Shown: positions 10,533 to 21,205 of the stretch, piece after piece
How the letters are laid out: the number at the start of each line of letters is the position of its first letter
Numbering within the stretch: position 1 is the first letter of the stretch
DNA from: Pigoraptor chileana
Taxonomy: Eukaryota; Opisthokonta; Filasterea
DNA: 23,461 nucleotides
Reading direction: 5' to 3'
NCBI GenBank assembly: GCA_943704495.1
Contig: CALSCR010000671.1
Span: forward strand, 1-23,461
Program-made: the position numbers and the translations under genes
Notes under the pieces: generated by a model
Databases searched by the model: none
The model's input: only the letters and a program-made list of their open reading frames with translations
Told to the model about the DNA's origin: nothing

Positions 10533-10999
10533 CGTAATGATGGTTACGAATCGATGAAATAATCCATTGCAAAAATTACAAATCATTATTACACCGTTAT
10601 AACCGACCCCAACGGAATGCGGAGTGCGGTACTTTCCCATACAAGGAAGGAGGGGACTCTTGCGTATGGGCTGTCCCATAGTAAGTCACTTGAGTATCGC
10701 GAGTTGCATAGTGACTGGGACCAGTAATCGACGTGGCATACTTTGCAGACACAACAGACACACACGCATAACTCTTTTGGTGTGTCAACTGAAACCCATG
10801 ACGACAGGTGTGTCTCTTTGTCTGCTCTGTCTTCTCTTGTGTGCGCAGTGTGTGCAAACTGTGTCTCTGTGCGTGTGTGAGTATGTCGTGGTTGCGAGCT
10901 GCGACCAGCCCCTTCCACGGGACCCCGTCTGTGCGGCAACACTTGTGGCACTGTGTGACTTGTTGCCCCCTCCCTCCCCACACACGCAAATCTCCCCAA

Positions 11000-11228
11000 C
11001 CAATCCGATCCGCTCTTCAAACCCAATTGCCTATAAAAACAGCCCACGCACGCGCCGTGACGATTACACTCTCTTTTCGTTTCTTTTGGCTTTTTTTGCG
11101 CTCCGCTTTCTCACCGACACCTTCAGAGGTTGACGAGTTATTGAGTTACAGCATCACTCTCCAGTCCCTTCCCAATTCCCATTCGTGCTCACTGCACATT
11201 ACTCCCAGCGTTACAAACGCTATAAAAC
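11000..11228 (+). promoter_or_regulatory. Putative core promoter of the PDCD4-like gene (CCAAT plus two TATA boxes)
   Basis: CCAAT at 11000-11004 is followed by TATAAAAA at 11032-11039, and a second TATA box (TATAAAAC) lies at 11221-11228. Downstream the sense strand is very pyrimidine-rich up to the ATG at 11556, as in a transcribed leader. CTTTGCAG at 11375-11382 could be an acceptor of a 5'UTR intron. Which TATA is used cannot be told from sequence. Confidence 0.45.
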
Positions 11229-11385
11229 CCAACTCCATCCATTCACATCTTTCCTCTCCTAAGGACTGTGCTGTTTCACTTTTCTCTCCCTCAAGAAGTT
11301 TGTCAACTCGCGTTCTTCGACTTTTCCTTTTTTTTGTCTTTCGCGTTTTTCTTTTCTTTTTCGCTTGTAAACGTCCTTTGCAGCA

Positions 11386-11513
11386 TCCAATTGGATCACC
11401 GCCAAGCCCTTCTCTGCTACCTTACAAGCATACACAAGATCGGCTCTGCACAAGCTTAATCAAGCTTCCAATTGGATCACTTTCATCCGCTTCCATCCTT
11501 GAATTGGATCCAC
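11386..11513 (+). repeat. Three copies of a TCCAATTGGATCAC motif in the leader
   Basis: The 14-mer occurs exactly at 11386-11399 and 11467-11480, with a variant (TGAATTGGATCCAC) at 11500-11513. Its core CCAATTGG is palindromic. The copies lie in the presumed 5' untranslated leader of the PDCD4-like gene, the last only 42 bp before its ATG. Confidence 0.75.
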
Positions 11514-11555
11514 TTCCGTTCAAGTACCGCAAGCGCTTCCACAACAGCCATAAAA

Positions 11556-12887
11556 ATGGAGGGACCTGTTGCCATCAGCCACCTGCCCATGATCACGGCA
11601 AAGCGTCCCAGGGTCGGATCCAACTCGCACAAGGACGAGAAGGTCACCGACCGCCGTGGCCGCAACGGAGTCGTCAGACCGATCCCCAAGAAAGGTGTGT
11701 GTGTATGTGTGCATTTAAATGAGCATACACTTTCACTCAGATTGCCTTGATATACACGTTATTGTCATCATGTAACTCAACTGGGATGTATCAACTCATG
11801 TTTAAATGTTTCAGGCGGAGCTGGCGGAAAGGGTGTCTGGGGCAAGCCCGGCGATGAGCTACGTGGCGCCGTCGAGACTCTCGATCGGTACGACCCCAAC
11901 TACGACCCTGCAGAATACGAGCCTTACGAGCTCGAGGAGACCATGATCACATTGTCGCCTTCGCAGCGTGATCTCAAGATCCGCAGTTGCATCGACGAGT
12001 ACTTTCAGAACGGCGTTGGCTCTGAAGTGGACGAGTACCTTCGCAACTTCGAGGCTGACTGCATCCCCAGCGATGTCGTCGTCAAGGCCGTGGAGATGGC
12101 CTACGAGCGTCACGATCCAGAGAGGGAGCTGGTCTCTCTTCTCATCGCGGAGCTCGCTGCATCGAACTACATTTCGTCCGAAGAAATCGGAAAGTCATTT
12201 GAGCAACTCCTTGACACCGTCGACGACACTCAGCTGGACACCCCGGATGCGCCGCAGCTGCTCGCGCGGTTTATTGCGCGCGCTGTCGCCGACGACTGTC
12301 TCCCTCCTTCTTTCCTGTCGATCCAGCTAGCACACGTCGATACTTTTGGTCCAGGCGCACGCGAGGCGACCCGCACTGCCGATGTGCTTCTAAACATGAA
12401 GCACGGCCTCGTCCGCCTCGATTCTGTCTGGGGACAGGGTGGCGGTAGGCGTCCGGTACGCCAGCTGCGCAAGAAGATTGTGATGCTCGTGAAGGAGTTT
12501 CTCAACGCCGATGACCTCGCCGAGGCAGAGCGTTGCGTACGCGAACTCAACGTTCCTCACTTCCACCACGAGATTGTCTACGAGAGTGTCGTCTGCGCCA
12601 TCGAGGGGCTGGAGAGGGACAGGGAGCCAATTGCCCGCCTGCTCAAGTGTCTCGCGGATAGCAATCTCATCACACCTGAGCAAATGCGCACCGGTTTTGA
12701 GCGCGTCATTGCGAACCTTGATGACCTAGTTCTCGATGTCCCCAACGCTCATCGCATTTTTGGGCAGTTTGTGCGTTCGTCTGTCGATGCTGGATACCTC
12801 GCCAAGAGCATCTTTGGAAACAACCCACCCCGTAACCGCAAGCGCTTTGTGAGCGAGGGTGACGGCGGCCGCTTCAAGTACGAATAG
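11556..12887 (+). CDS. PDCD4: PDCD4-like double-MA3 domain protein
   Basis: Homologue of programmed cell death protein 4, which in animals binds eIF4A through its MA3 domains and represses cap-dependent translation. Exons 11556-11694 and 11815-12887 join in phase (GTGTGTG donor, TTTCAG acceptor) to give 403 residues, somewhat shorter than human PDCD4 (469). The N-terminus is basic (RRGRN) and contains the family-typical GGAGGKGVWG (about residues 47-57). MA3 domain 1 spans about residues 97-215 (LKIRSCIDEYF...) and MA3 domain 2 about 262-385 (LRKKIVMLVKEFLNADDL...). The C-terminus FKYE resembles the FxYE-like ends of family members. The ATG chosen is the first in the open frame after the pyrimidine leader. 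A single intron contrasts with the intron-dense neighbours. Confidence 0.93.
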
Positions 12888-13736
12888 ACCAGCCGCGGAA
12901 CAACAGGGATTGGATATGAGTCTTATTGTTTATTGTTGTGGTTTATGCGTCTGTGCATCCGACGTGCGTGCGTTCGTGATTCCGTTTTAATATCCCATGC
13001 ATGGCGCTGCATTGCCACAAACTCGAAACTCTGTCCGTCTTCCTCGGTCGCCTTCGTGGTCCAACCCGGACCAGGCGACTGTACATATGTTATATACTGT
13101 AAATAACAACCAAAAAAATGAAAAATGAAAAACTGAATCAACAGCGACACATGCCCAGTCCCTTATCCTCCTAAAAAGTAGGGTGGTGCTTGTGCTGCTT
13201 CTGAAACCGGCGTAAATATGTCGCAGTCATCCGAATGCTCATCTGATCACGTGATCAGTACAGCGGAAATATCGGTTGCAGTACTTCCTTATCGGGATAT
13301 GCGAAACTACGCAGTCTTTAATAGTAAATAGCGCAACCCAAATAGACTAACATGGGTTTTAAAACGGATATTTCCTTATGGGGACTGTCACGAGTTGCCC
13401 ACGGCGCGCGCTGATTGGTCCGCCTGACCCTCACCCTCCGCATGACTTGTGGGGTTGGACTCAACCGCATCCTCCTTTGTATGGCCAATGTATGGGTGAC
13501 GCTGGAATTTCGTCGGTTTGTTTTTTTCTTCGTTTGATTCCCGCCCATGCAGACAAGACGCACGCACACTTCTCACACGGAACGCATCGGCGTGGACGAA
13601 ACACATACACTGACGCACGGACCCAACGCATCTGCATCGAAACGAAACGAACCGATCACACAAGTACAAGAATAGTGGGATCTTTTATCATCATTCTTCT
13701 TCAGTCCCTTTCTCTGTAGCGGAAACAACAACGAAG
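12888..13736. other. PDCD4 3' flank and cathepsin B upstream region
   Basis: No gene seen. It holds the PDCD4-like 3' UTR, a 16-bp perfect palindrome with an E-box core at 13243-13258, a pair of GTATGG words at 13476-13496, and a TTCCCGCC word near 13540. No clear TATA box precedes the cathepsin start; a pyrimidine-rich stretch (13680-13716) ends 20 bp before its ATG. Confidence 0.6.
13243..13258. promoter_or_regulatory. 16-bp palindrome CTGATCACGTGATCAG with E-box/M-box core
   Basis: Perfect dyad whose centre TCACGTGA matches the site bound by MiT/TFE bHLH-zip factors, which in animals drive lysosomal genes (CLEAR motif). It lies about 480 bp upstream of a lysosomal-type cathepsin B start codon. 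Whether this organism has such a factor is unknown. Confidence 0.4.
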
Positions 13737-14704
13737 ATGAAGCTCGCCATTGCCATCTTTGCCGCGTGCGTCGCGCTTGCCGTGGCCTCGCCCACGATGC
13801 ACTCGTACGAGGCCATCGCCGACCACATCAACTCTCTCGAGGGTCTCTCGTGGAAGGCTGGCCACAATCCCCGCTTTGCCGGTGCCAACTTCAACAACGT
13901 CCGCAAGCTTCTCGGTGTCCTCGAGGTCAGTTGTGACGCTTGCGTCAGATGCCTTGAAATTTTGTGGTTTTTGGAGGCTACGTCACAGCTTGTGAACAGC
14001 CTAACCTGATTCAGATTTATTGACGATCTGTGGCATATGATACTAACAATTGTTTGTATGTGCGCGGGAATTGGCAACAGACGCCCGAGGAGCACAAGCT
14101 CCCCAAGGCGAACATCAAGATCGCAGAGGCCATCCCCGACACCTTCGATGCCCGCACCCAGTGGCCCGATTGTGCTTCCATCTCCCTCGTCCGTGACCAG
14201 GGTGCCTGCGGCTCGTGCTGGGCGTGAGTACTCCCAAGAGTGCGTTATTGACATTTGATGTGCTGCATCCTTTCATTGTACGGCCATTATCTGACCATAA
14301 TGTGCTGTCATCTGGTATTTTCCTCCGCACAGTTTCGGTGCCGTTGAGGCCATCAGCGATCGCATCTGCATTGCCTCGAAGGGTGCTAAGCAGCCCCTCA
14401 TCTCGGCTGAGAACCTCGTCTCGTGCTGCGGCCTCTCGTGCGGCATGGGGTACGCAAAGCGATGCATCTATAAGAAAACCCAAATTGCACTTTTTTTGTT
14501 GAGCGACTATGCGTCAACGTGTGCATGTGATTTGATTGCAGACGTTGTGCTAATGGTTATTTTTCTTGAAATTTAAATATCCACCCACACAGCTGCAACG
14601 GTGGCTACCCCGAGTCTGCCTGGTGAGTCCACGAACATGTCATGCGTGATTCACTATTGTTTGTCGGCGTTGGATGGTGTCCATCCATAGCTCTGCGCTA
14701 AAGG

Positions 14705-14759
<55 letters not shown>

Positions 14760-16196
14760 CTATTGTTTGTTCTGTGTGCAGGAACTACTGGAAGAAGACT
14801 GGCCTCGTCACTGGCGGTCTCTTCAACACCACCCAGGGATGCCAGCCTTACACGATTGCCTCGTGCGAGCACCATGTGACTGGACCCCTCCCCTCGTGCG
14901 ACAGCGAGGAGGCTTCCACCCCCAAGTGCGTCAAGTCCTGCGAGTCGTCGTACTCTGGTGCGTTGGCGTTAATGTTGTGTTGTGTTGTGTGTGTGTTTGT
15001 TTACGTGTGTGCGCGTTTCTTAGTGCTGTTGTTCAACCTACTGCTTTTTCTTGTGCTAATAACGTCTGAATCTACTTCATCACATACAACACAACAAAAA
15101 ACGACAACAACAGTTGCCTACTCGAGCGACCTCTACTTCGGAGCTTCGGCTTACTCTGTCGGCAGCTCGGATGCTGAGGTTTGAGTCTCCTTATGTGAAA
15201 CACACTGCACCGACACACACACACACTCTCTCTCGCTCTTGCACTTGCACTCGTAATCCTGCACAATCATATGTTTACACATCAATGCGAGTTACTGGGT
15301 CGAACTAACGGCCGCATCCCCTCTGTTACCACTGCCAAACACGTGTGGCAATTGAAATCGACAGATCCAGACCGAGATCATGACCAACGGACCTGTCGAG
15401 GGTGCCTTCACCGTCTACGAGGACTTCCCCACATACAAGGTATGCAAACGCATGGGTGCATATGCGCATGGGTGCCTATGCGTGCACGTCTTGGTCTGTG
15501 ACACATGGCTCACTGTCTTTGTTGTGTGTGCTTCTGTGTCTTGGCATTGGTTTTGGTTTGTTTTCTCACATTATGCGCCTATTGTCATCCCAATCCCACT
15601 CCTACAGAGCGGAGTGTACAAGCACACCACCGGCAGCGAGCTCGGTGGCCATGCCATCCGCATCCTCGGCTGGGGCGCTGAGAACGGCCAGAACTACTGG
15701 CTCGTTGCCAACAGGTGTGTGTCTGTGGAGGGGGCTGCGTATGTTTGTCTGTGTATGTGATGTTGGGTATCTGTGTTTGTTGATGTCTGTCTGTCTGTCT
15801 GTCTGTGGGGCCTGGCGTGTGTGTGAGTTTGTGTAAGCAATCGGTTGATTGTGTTTACTGACGGTTCGTCCTGTTTGCTTCCCGCTCTTTCTCTCTCTCT
15901 CTCTCGCTCTCGTTGCCCCTGTGCAGCTGGAACCCTACCTGGGGCGACAACGGATAGTACGTATTTGACCCCCACATTTGCGTCTGTTGTTTGTTGGTCC
16001 TTTTTTTCGATGGAATGGAGACAACGCCAGTTGCAGTATTTCTTGCTCGTGATTGCAAAGATCGTGATGCATTTTTGCTTATCATCGTTGTTGTCCTCCT
16101 GTCGCCTTTTGTGTGTTTTTTAATAACAGCTTCAAGATTGCCCGTGGCGACTGCGGCATCAACGACGGCGTTGTCGGTGGCCTTGCCAAGCTCTAA
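13737..16196 (+). CDS. CTSB: Cathepsin B-like papain-family cysteine protease (complete)
   Basis: Lysosomal/secreted C1A protease. Ten exons: 13737-13925, 14081-14223, 14333-14449, 14593-14622, 14782-14957, 15114-15178, 15365-15439, 15608-15714, 15927-15956, 16130-16196; all GT-AG and in phase, 332 residues (human cathepsin B 339). Residues 1-18 are a signal peptide. The propeptide ([20 protein letters not shown]) is of cathepsin B type. Catalytic Cys109 is in QGACGSCW, His280 in [11 protein letters not shown] and Asn300 in NSWNPTWG. The occluding-loop CEHH with His190-His191 is kept, so dipeptidyl carboxypeptidase activity is expected. Two exons are only 30 nt. What looks like a stop after DNG (GGATAG) is a donor: the exon ends GGATA and the Tyr codon is completed by C at 16130. 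Very confident. Confidence 0.97.
14708..14755 (+). repeat. (CT)n microsatellite, about 24 units, before a cathepsin acceptor
   Basis: Pure CT run ending 25 nt before the AG at 14780-14781, so it occupies the polypyrimidine-tract position of this intron. A shorter CT run at 15890-15910 has the same relation to the acceptor at 15926. Confidence 0.95.
15785..15807 (+). repeat. (GTCT)n tetranucleotide repeat in a cathepsin intron
   Basis: Five to six GTCT units within the intron 15715-15926, which also starts with a GTGTGTG donor. Confidence 0.9.
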
Positions 16197-16806
16197 ACGC
16201 TACCCAACCCTCATATCCAGACCACAAAGAGATGCCAGCCCATCCATGGCATACCGCGTGTGTGAATTGTTGAGTCCCTTGGGCCGTCAAGGTTCAACTA
16301 AATGGCCTTTTACACTCTCCTTTTCCCCAGATTGTTTCTTGCATCCTGTGTTTAATTTTGTAGACAAAGAGTAGGAATGAGCACACACACATACATACAT
16401 ACAACGGGCTGCAACAGTGAATACATGCTGAGAAACACTCGAATGCATGTGGAGGACAATGCCTGCTTTTGTTTTTTTGTTTCGGTGCATCAGTTGTAAC
16501 GGTCAGTAATGCGCAGACAATCTCTGACGCAAATAATCCGGGGTAGATAGAGGACGTCTGCTCCAACAATTGATGACTTGCTCCAACGTTGTCTTCAGTT
16601 CTGACTGAGGAGCACATCCTTCCGAGACAAGAGACGCCTGTTGCGAAGGCAATTGTTATATGAGATGAAACAACTTGTATTGCAGCATTCACCAACCACA
16701 TTGAATGTTCACGAAGAAAATGAGTTAACTGAGAGTTTTCTGTTGTGGGAGAGAGAAAAAGAGAAAAAGAGAGGGGAATCCTTGTGGGATTGCCTTGGGC
16801 GGGAAT
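16197..16806. other. Cathepsin 3' flank and GH31 upstream region
   Basis: No gene seen in about 600 bp. The first part is the cathepsin 3' UTR, followed by a CA/CATA short repeat at 16382-16404. The part before the GH31 start is purine-rich (GAGAGAAAAAGAG near 16750-16772). No TATA box or classical AATAAA signal is evident. Confidence 0.6.
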
Positions 16807-18726
16807 ATGAAGATGCAAGGATACACGTCTGCACACGGTCACGTGCGGCGCGGCGTGCTAGCCGCTTTCCTGCCAGGGCTATTGTGTATGTGTACATTGC
16901 TGTCGTGGTTCCCAACCGCAGATGCAACAGGAGGTGCATCACTCGCTCCGTCGGCGCCCGGATACCGTGAAAGCCAGCTGGAGGGCAGTTTGCGCCCGCA
17001 AGTTGAAGACAACGGATTGACTTCTCGTTCAATGGTTCTCGTCGTTGGTGACCTCCGCATCACTCTTTCCACGTCTCGATGGACTCTGCAAGTGGAGGAT
17101 GCAGTGACGGGTGAACTTCTCTTGTCGCAATCAAAGCAATTCAACGGCTTGATTAGCATGGGCCTCTATAAGGAACTATTCGACCTTGGTAAGCATCTGT
17201 TTTGTGGACGTTCTTTGAAATAATACCCTTGTTTTATTGTAAGTGCGCTCAAGAGTGATTGTCATGGCGCTTCACTTATCCCTTATTATGCGAGAGTGAG
17301 TATTTGCGGCGTGTATTCTCTGCTGTCCTTTAATCAATGCAAGAAAATCTCGCCTACATTTCACACTCTCTCTATTCACACACCATACAATTACTAAATA
17401 CTTGCAACGTGCGGTTCACTCTATTGTGTAGGCTTTTTGTACGAAGGATATCAGATTCGCGTTGGATCCAATCTGATATGGTCTCATGCCGACGAAATCG
17501 AGTCTGTGACAGTCGACCCCGAGAGTGGGAATGTCACGTGTTCTGTGCGGATGCACGGGCTGTACGCACGCGGAGTGCTTCGCGTCACTCTACACTCTTT
17601 TCAGCGGCGCCAGTTTTCCGTTTCGGTGCGTCCCTCGGACAGCCTCTTCGGAAAATTCAACCGCATATCTCTCGGCTTTGACTCTCCCGAAAGCGAAGGA
17701 TTTTACGGTCTCGGTATGCGTTACACTGCGACAAATCAGCGGGGGCGTCGGGTGAACGCGTGGTCAGAGGAAGGTAGTTGGAGCTTTGGGAGGCTTGCGC
17801 CGACGTCCGCCGTGCTTCGCTATCCCAAGGGCAAGGGGGCGACCTACTTTCCCGTCCCTTTCTTCCTGTCCTCACTCGGCTACGGTTTTGAAATCGACTC
17901 GAATTATGAGACGCACTTTGATTTTGCGAGCAAAGGGATATTTGGAACAGTCTTTTGCGCCGCGGTGTTTGTTGGCTTCTTTCTTGCGACGCTAAGGTCA
18001 ATTCATGCGATTGGAGCTGTCGCCCTCCCACGTGACCGCCGCTCGCACAAGGAATCTGCCGACGGTGGTGACGTCGAGCGGGACGTCACTTTTATGCACG
18101 GTGACGGCATCATCGGTGTTGACATTCCAACGACAGCCTGCGACACCGTCTTCCGTGGCATGGGCCGTTGCCTGCTCACACCTATTCGCCTTCTGAGTGC
18201 ATGCTGTTGCAAGTGCTGCTGCAAATGCTTTCGGCTGGTCCCGTCGTTTGGCGTGCTTGTTGCCGTGTACACTGTGCTCCTCGCTGCCCGCATCCTGCTG
18301 GGCTTCACGGACGTCTTGTCGTCTGCCCCGGACCTTCAGTTCTGCATTGCGGCGGCAACATACTTTGCACTCACTCGGCATACCACTCAACCATCCACGC
18401 TCTTTGTCGTCGTTGCATTTGCGGCGGCGCTGTCCTTCGGGATCGCCGGTGGACGTGCAATCGACAGGAACCTCATCACCATGGTGACAGAGTCGGATGC
18501 GACCGACATGAACCTGTATTTTGGTGAGACTCCCTCGCAGTCGTTGCGTATGTTCACGGACAAGACGGGGCGGTATCCTGTGCCCACAAAGTGGCTGTTT
18601 GGACCATGGTACATGCTGCGCGGAAGCTCGATTGAGGAGAAACCTTTTGGAATGAGCGGTGCGGATGCCGCCGAGGCATTTGTGCGGCGCGATATTCCTC
18701 TTGCGCAGATGATGCGCGAAGTGCAG

Positions 18727-18758
<32 letters not shown>

Positions 18759-21205
18759 ATGCGTATATCGTGTGCTTTGTTGCGTTTGTTGGGCTGTTAT
18801 GCCTGTGCGGCGCGTGTGAGCGTCGTGAATGTCATATTTTAGCGTCGTAATTACATGTTGCACTGGACGCACTTTTATCTTTCTCATTTGCTCACTCACT
18901 CATTCTCTCTCACATACTTTCCCGCTTTCACACTCACACACTCTTTTGTTGTCTATTCTATTCCTGTGCACAACCGCGCAGTTTTTACCAGAGCGACCGT
19001 ATGACAATCAGCTCGATGCGATCCGCGCTGAAAACGCAAAGTACCACTCTCTCGGCGTGAAAACCACGTGCTATTTCAACAACTTTGTGCACTCGAGGGC
19101 GTTCAACAACCACTCGTTGGCTGTATATGACGAAGCGCGGCGCCTCGGTCTCCTCACTAAGAACAAAACGGGTGATCCGTTCAGCATGCACTTCCATATC
19201 GGGCTCGAGGGTGCCGTCATCTACATTGGCGGTGAGCAAGTCGCGCAGTTTGACTTCAGTAATCCCGCAGCAGTTGCTTTCTATCAAGGCTTGCTTCTGT
19301 TTGCCGCGGACCTGGGATACGACGGGTGGAAGTACGATTATGGGTGGGTAATGGTGATTCCACACAAACACACACACACCCATATACACATACTCGTCTA
19401 CATACATACATTCACGAACACAAGCACGAGCACACACATGCACACGTGACCATGATGCTGCCTTGCCACTCTCTGCCTTTGTACCGCCTTGTTGCTTGAT
19501 TGTTATTGATGTTGTTGATAGGACAGATAAGGAGTGATTTATGGGTGCTGTTCAAAGGGAGTGACAGTGAGGCTGCGATGGTGTGGATGTGAGTGAGAGT
19601 GAGATGTGGTATTCGGTCATGTGACCTTTACAACGGAGAAGCGCCGAGAAAACAGTGTGGTCTCTGAATTTTTCAAGATTTCATTGTCAATGCTTATGTC
19701 TCCGATTCCGTCACCTCGTTTGTTGCATGATGATTGAATGTCGCTGATCTTCCTGCATTGCAACATGCACATTTGACTCTGTTCCCCACACACCACCCGG
19801 CAGTGAGTATACTCCCCCCGACTCGCTTTCGTTTGATGGCACACCTGGCGATGCCATGCACAACCTCTATCCCGTGCTCTATCAACAGGCCGCCCAGTCT
19901 CTCTTTGAACGCATTGACGCGAATAAGACGAGGCCTGGGTATGGGCCCGATCACGTCTTCTTTGTCCGCTCGGGGTACACCGGGTCGCAAGGGGTAACCC
20001 CCGCTGTCTGGACGGGCGATTCATGCAGCGATTGGACGAAGGCGTTTGGCCTTCCTGCCCACCTCGTGGCCATGCTGAACCTGGGACTGTCCGGCGTGCC
20101 AGTGAGTGGCTCTGACGCGTCCGGGTTTGTGTGGATTCTGCAGCCGCCGCCGTCGTTTGAACTCAATGTGCGGTGGGTGCAGCTTGCCGCGTTCAGTGGG
20201 CTGAGTGAGTACATGGCGGGCGGTTTTGGTCTCGGCGCAAAGACACGCATTCTTGACACGCCCGCGGGTGTTGCGCTGTATCGCCGATACGCCAAGCTGC
20301 GGACGCAGCTCTTCCCGCACATCTACGCCGCCGCCCACGAAGCACGTGACTTTGGGCTTCCAATCATGCGCCACCATCTGCTGGACTTTCCGCGCGATGC
20401 GAACGCCCTCGCCGTTGGCAGCACTCAGTTTATGTTTGGACGCGGGCTTCTTGTTGCCCCAGTTGTCGAGTCCGGACTCACCACTCGCAGGGTGTATCTC
20501 CCCTATGTCGCCACCTCCGGGGCTGTCTGGCACGACGTGAGCACGCGGCTGCAGTATGACGAAACGGATGGCCGCTTCCGCATTGCCCGCGCCGCTGCGA
20601 CTGCGGGGAAGACTGCGGCAACATATCCTCCGGGTACCTTCGTAACTGTCCCTGCACCTCTCGACTCCATTCCCCTGTTTGCGTTGGGCGGGACGGCCGT
20701 CTTCCTCCTCGATCCCGCCGTCGACACAGTCAATGACGACATTGCCACGAGCCCGCTTGTCACAACAATGGCCCAGCGTGCGCATGTGCTGCATGCATGG
20801 GTGTGGCCCAATGCTTTTGGTGTTGCCGCGGGTGTCTCATACGACGGCGCTTCCTTGTCGGTTGCGCCTGTCGTCAGCAATAACAGCGCACCAGGCGCTG
20901 CTGTAGCCCTCCAAGTGCGTCTTGAGAATGATAGCGTGCCCGGACGCTCGATTGTCGCACAGACATCCGTCGCTGTTATTCCCGGCGCCACGCTGTCTGT
21001 TGAGGGAATTGCAATGTCTGCGTCGTGGCGCAATGTGTCTGGGGACGCCGCCGCAGTGCCTTCGTGGTTCTATGATGCCGACGCTGGCACTCTGTGGACA
21101 CGCCAATCGATGGAGTATCCACTGCTCTTGGTCGAATGCACTGTCAATGCGGGTGTCGGCGGTTTTTCCGTCGCAAACGGCGCACCGTGCATGTCGTTTG
21201 TGTAA
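16807..21205 (+). CDS. Glycoside hydrolase family 31 enzyme with an internal multi-pass membrane cassette
   Basis: Exons 16807-17188, 17432-18726, 18982-19343, 19804-21205 join in phase to 1146 residues. A hydrophobic N-terminal leader follows a basic stretch (VRRGVLAAFLPGLLC), fitting a signal peptide or anchor. GH31 N-terminal beta-sandwich: to about residue 293 (GFYGLGMRY, then GYGFEIDSNYETHFDF). Residues about 296-474 are an insertion with four hydrophobic segments and a CCCKCCCKC cluster (385-393). The GH31 sequence resumes at LYFGETPSQSLRMFTDKTG. The nucleophile is Asp678 in GWKYDYGEYTP and the acid/base Asp752 in VWTGDSCSDW; RSGYTGSQG precedes it. The DGW-x-x-D-x-GEYTP pattern recalls the bacterial-type GH31 subgroup that includes sulfoquinovosidase YihQ, rather than lysosomal alpha-glucosidase; the substrate cannot be read. 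An ATG three codons downstream (16813) is an alternative start. Introns carry GT and CA repeats. Confidence 0.9.
18727..18754 (+). repeat. (GT)14 microsatellite starting at the splice donor
   Basis: The second GH31 intron begins with fourteen GT units directly after the exon-end CAG. The exact donor register is therefore ambiguous by multiples of 2 nt, but the frame of the next exon requires the first GT. Confidence 0.95.

Larger units (their letters stand above)
8656..10999. other. Gene-poor interval between methyltransferase and PDCD4-like gene
   Basis: I see no convincing gene in 2.3 kb. On the minus strand 8770-8656 the methyltransferase frame continues open with a Cys/His-rich sequence (see findings). 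At 9488-9690 there is a decayed tandem repeat, at 9232-9254 a 10-bp inverted repeat, and at 10519-10532 a perfect palindrome. Minus-strand frames around 9830-10435 contain Cys-rich stretches in several overlapping frames, none with recognisable homology; they may be a decayed gene or chance. TTGTATGG words cluster at 10253-10272 and 10637-10670. Confidence 0.55.

Noticed and set aside
15950-15960. Apparent premature stop (GGATAG) in cathepsin B
   Set aside because: GTACGT after GGATA is a donor; the next exon supplies C to complete Tyr and the conserved GYFKI motif continues.
17930-18475. Reading the GH31 membrane cassette as an in-frame intron
   Set aside because: About 540 nt without a stop, with coding-like composition and coherent hydrophobic segments, and no strong GT donor at the left border; kept as coding but flagged for RNA check.
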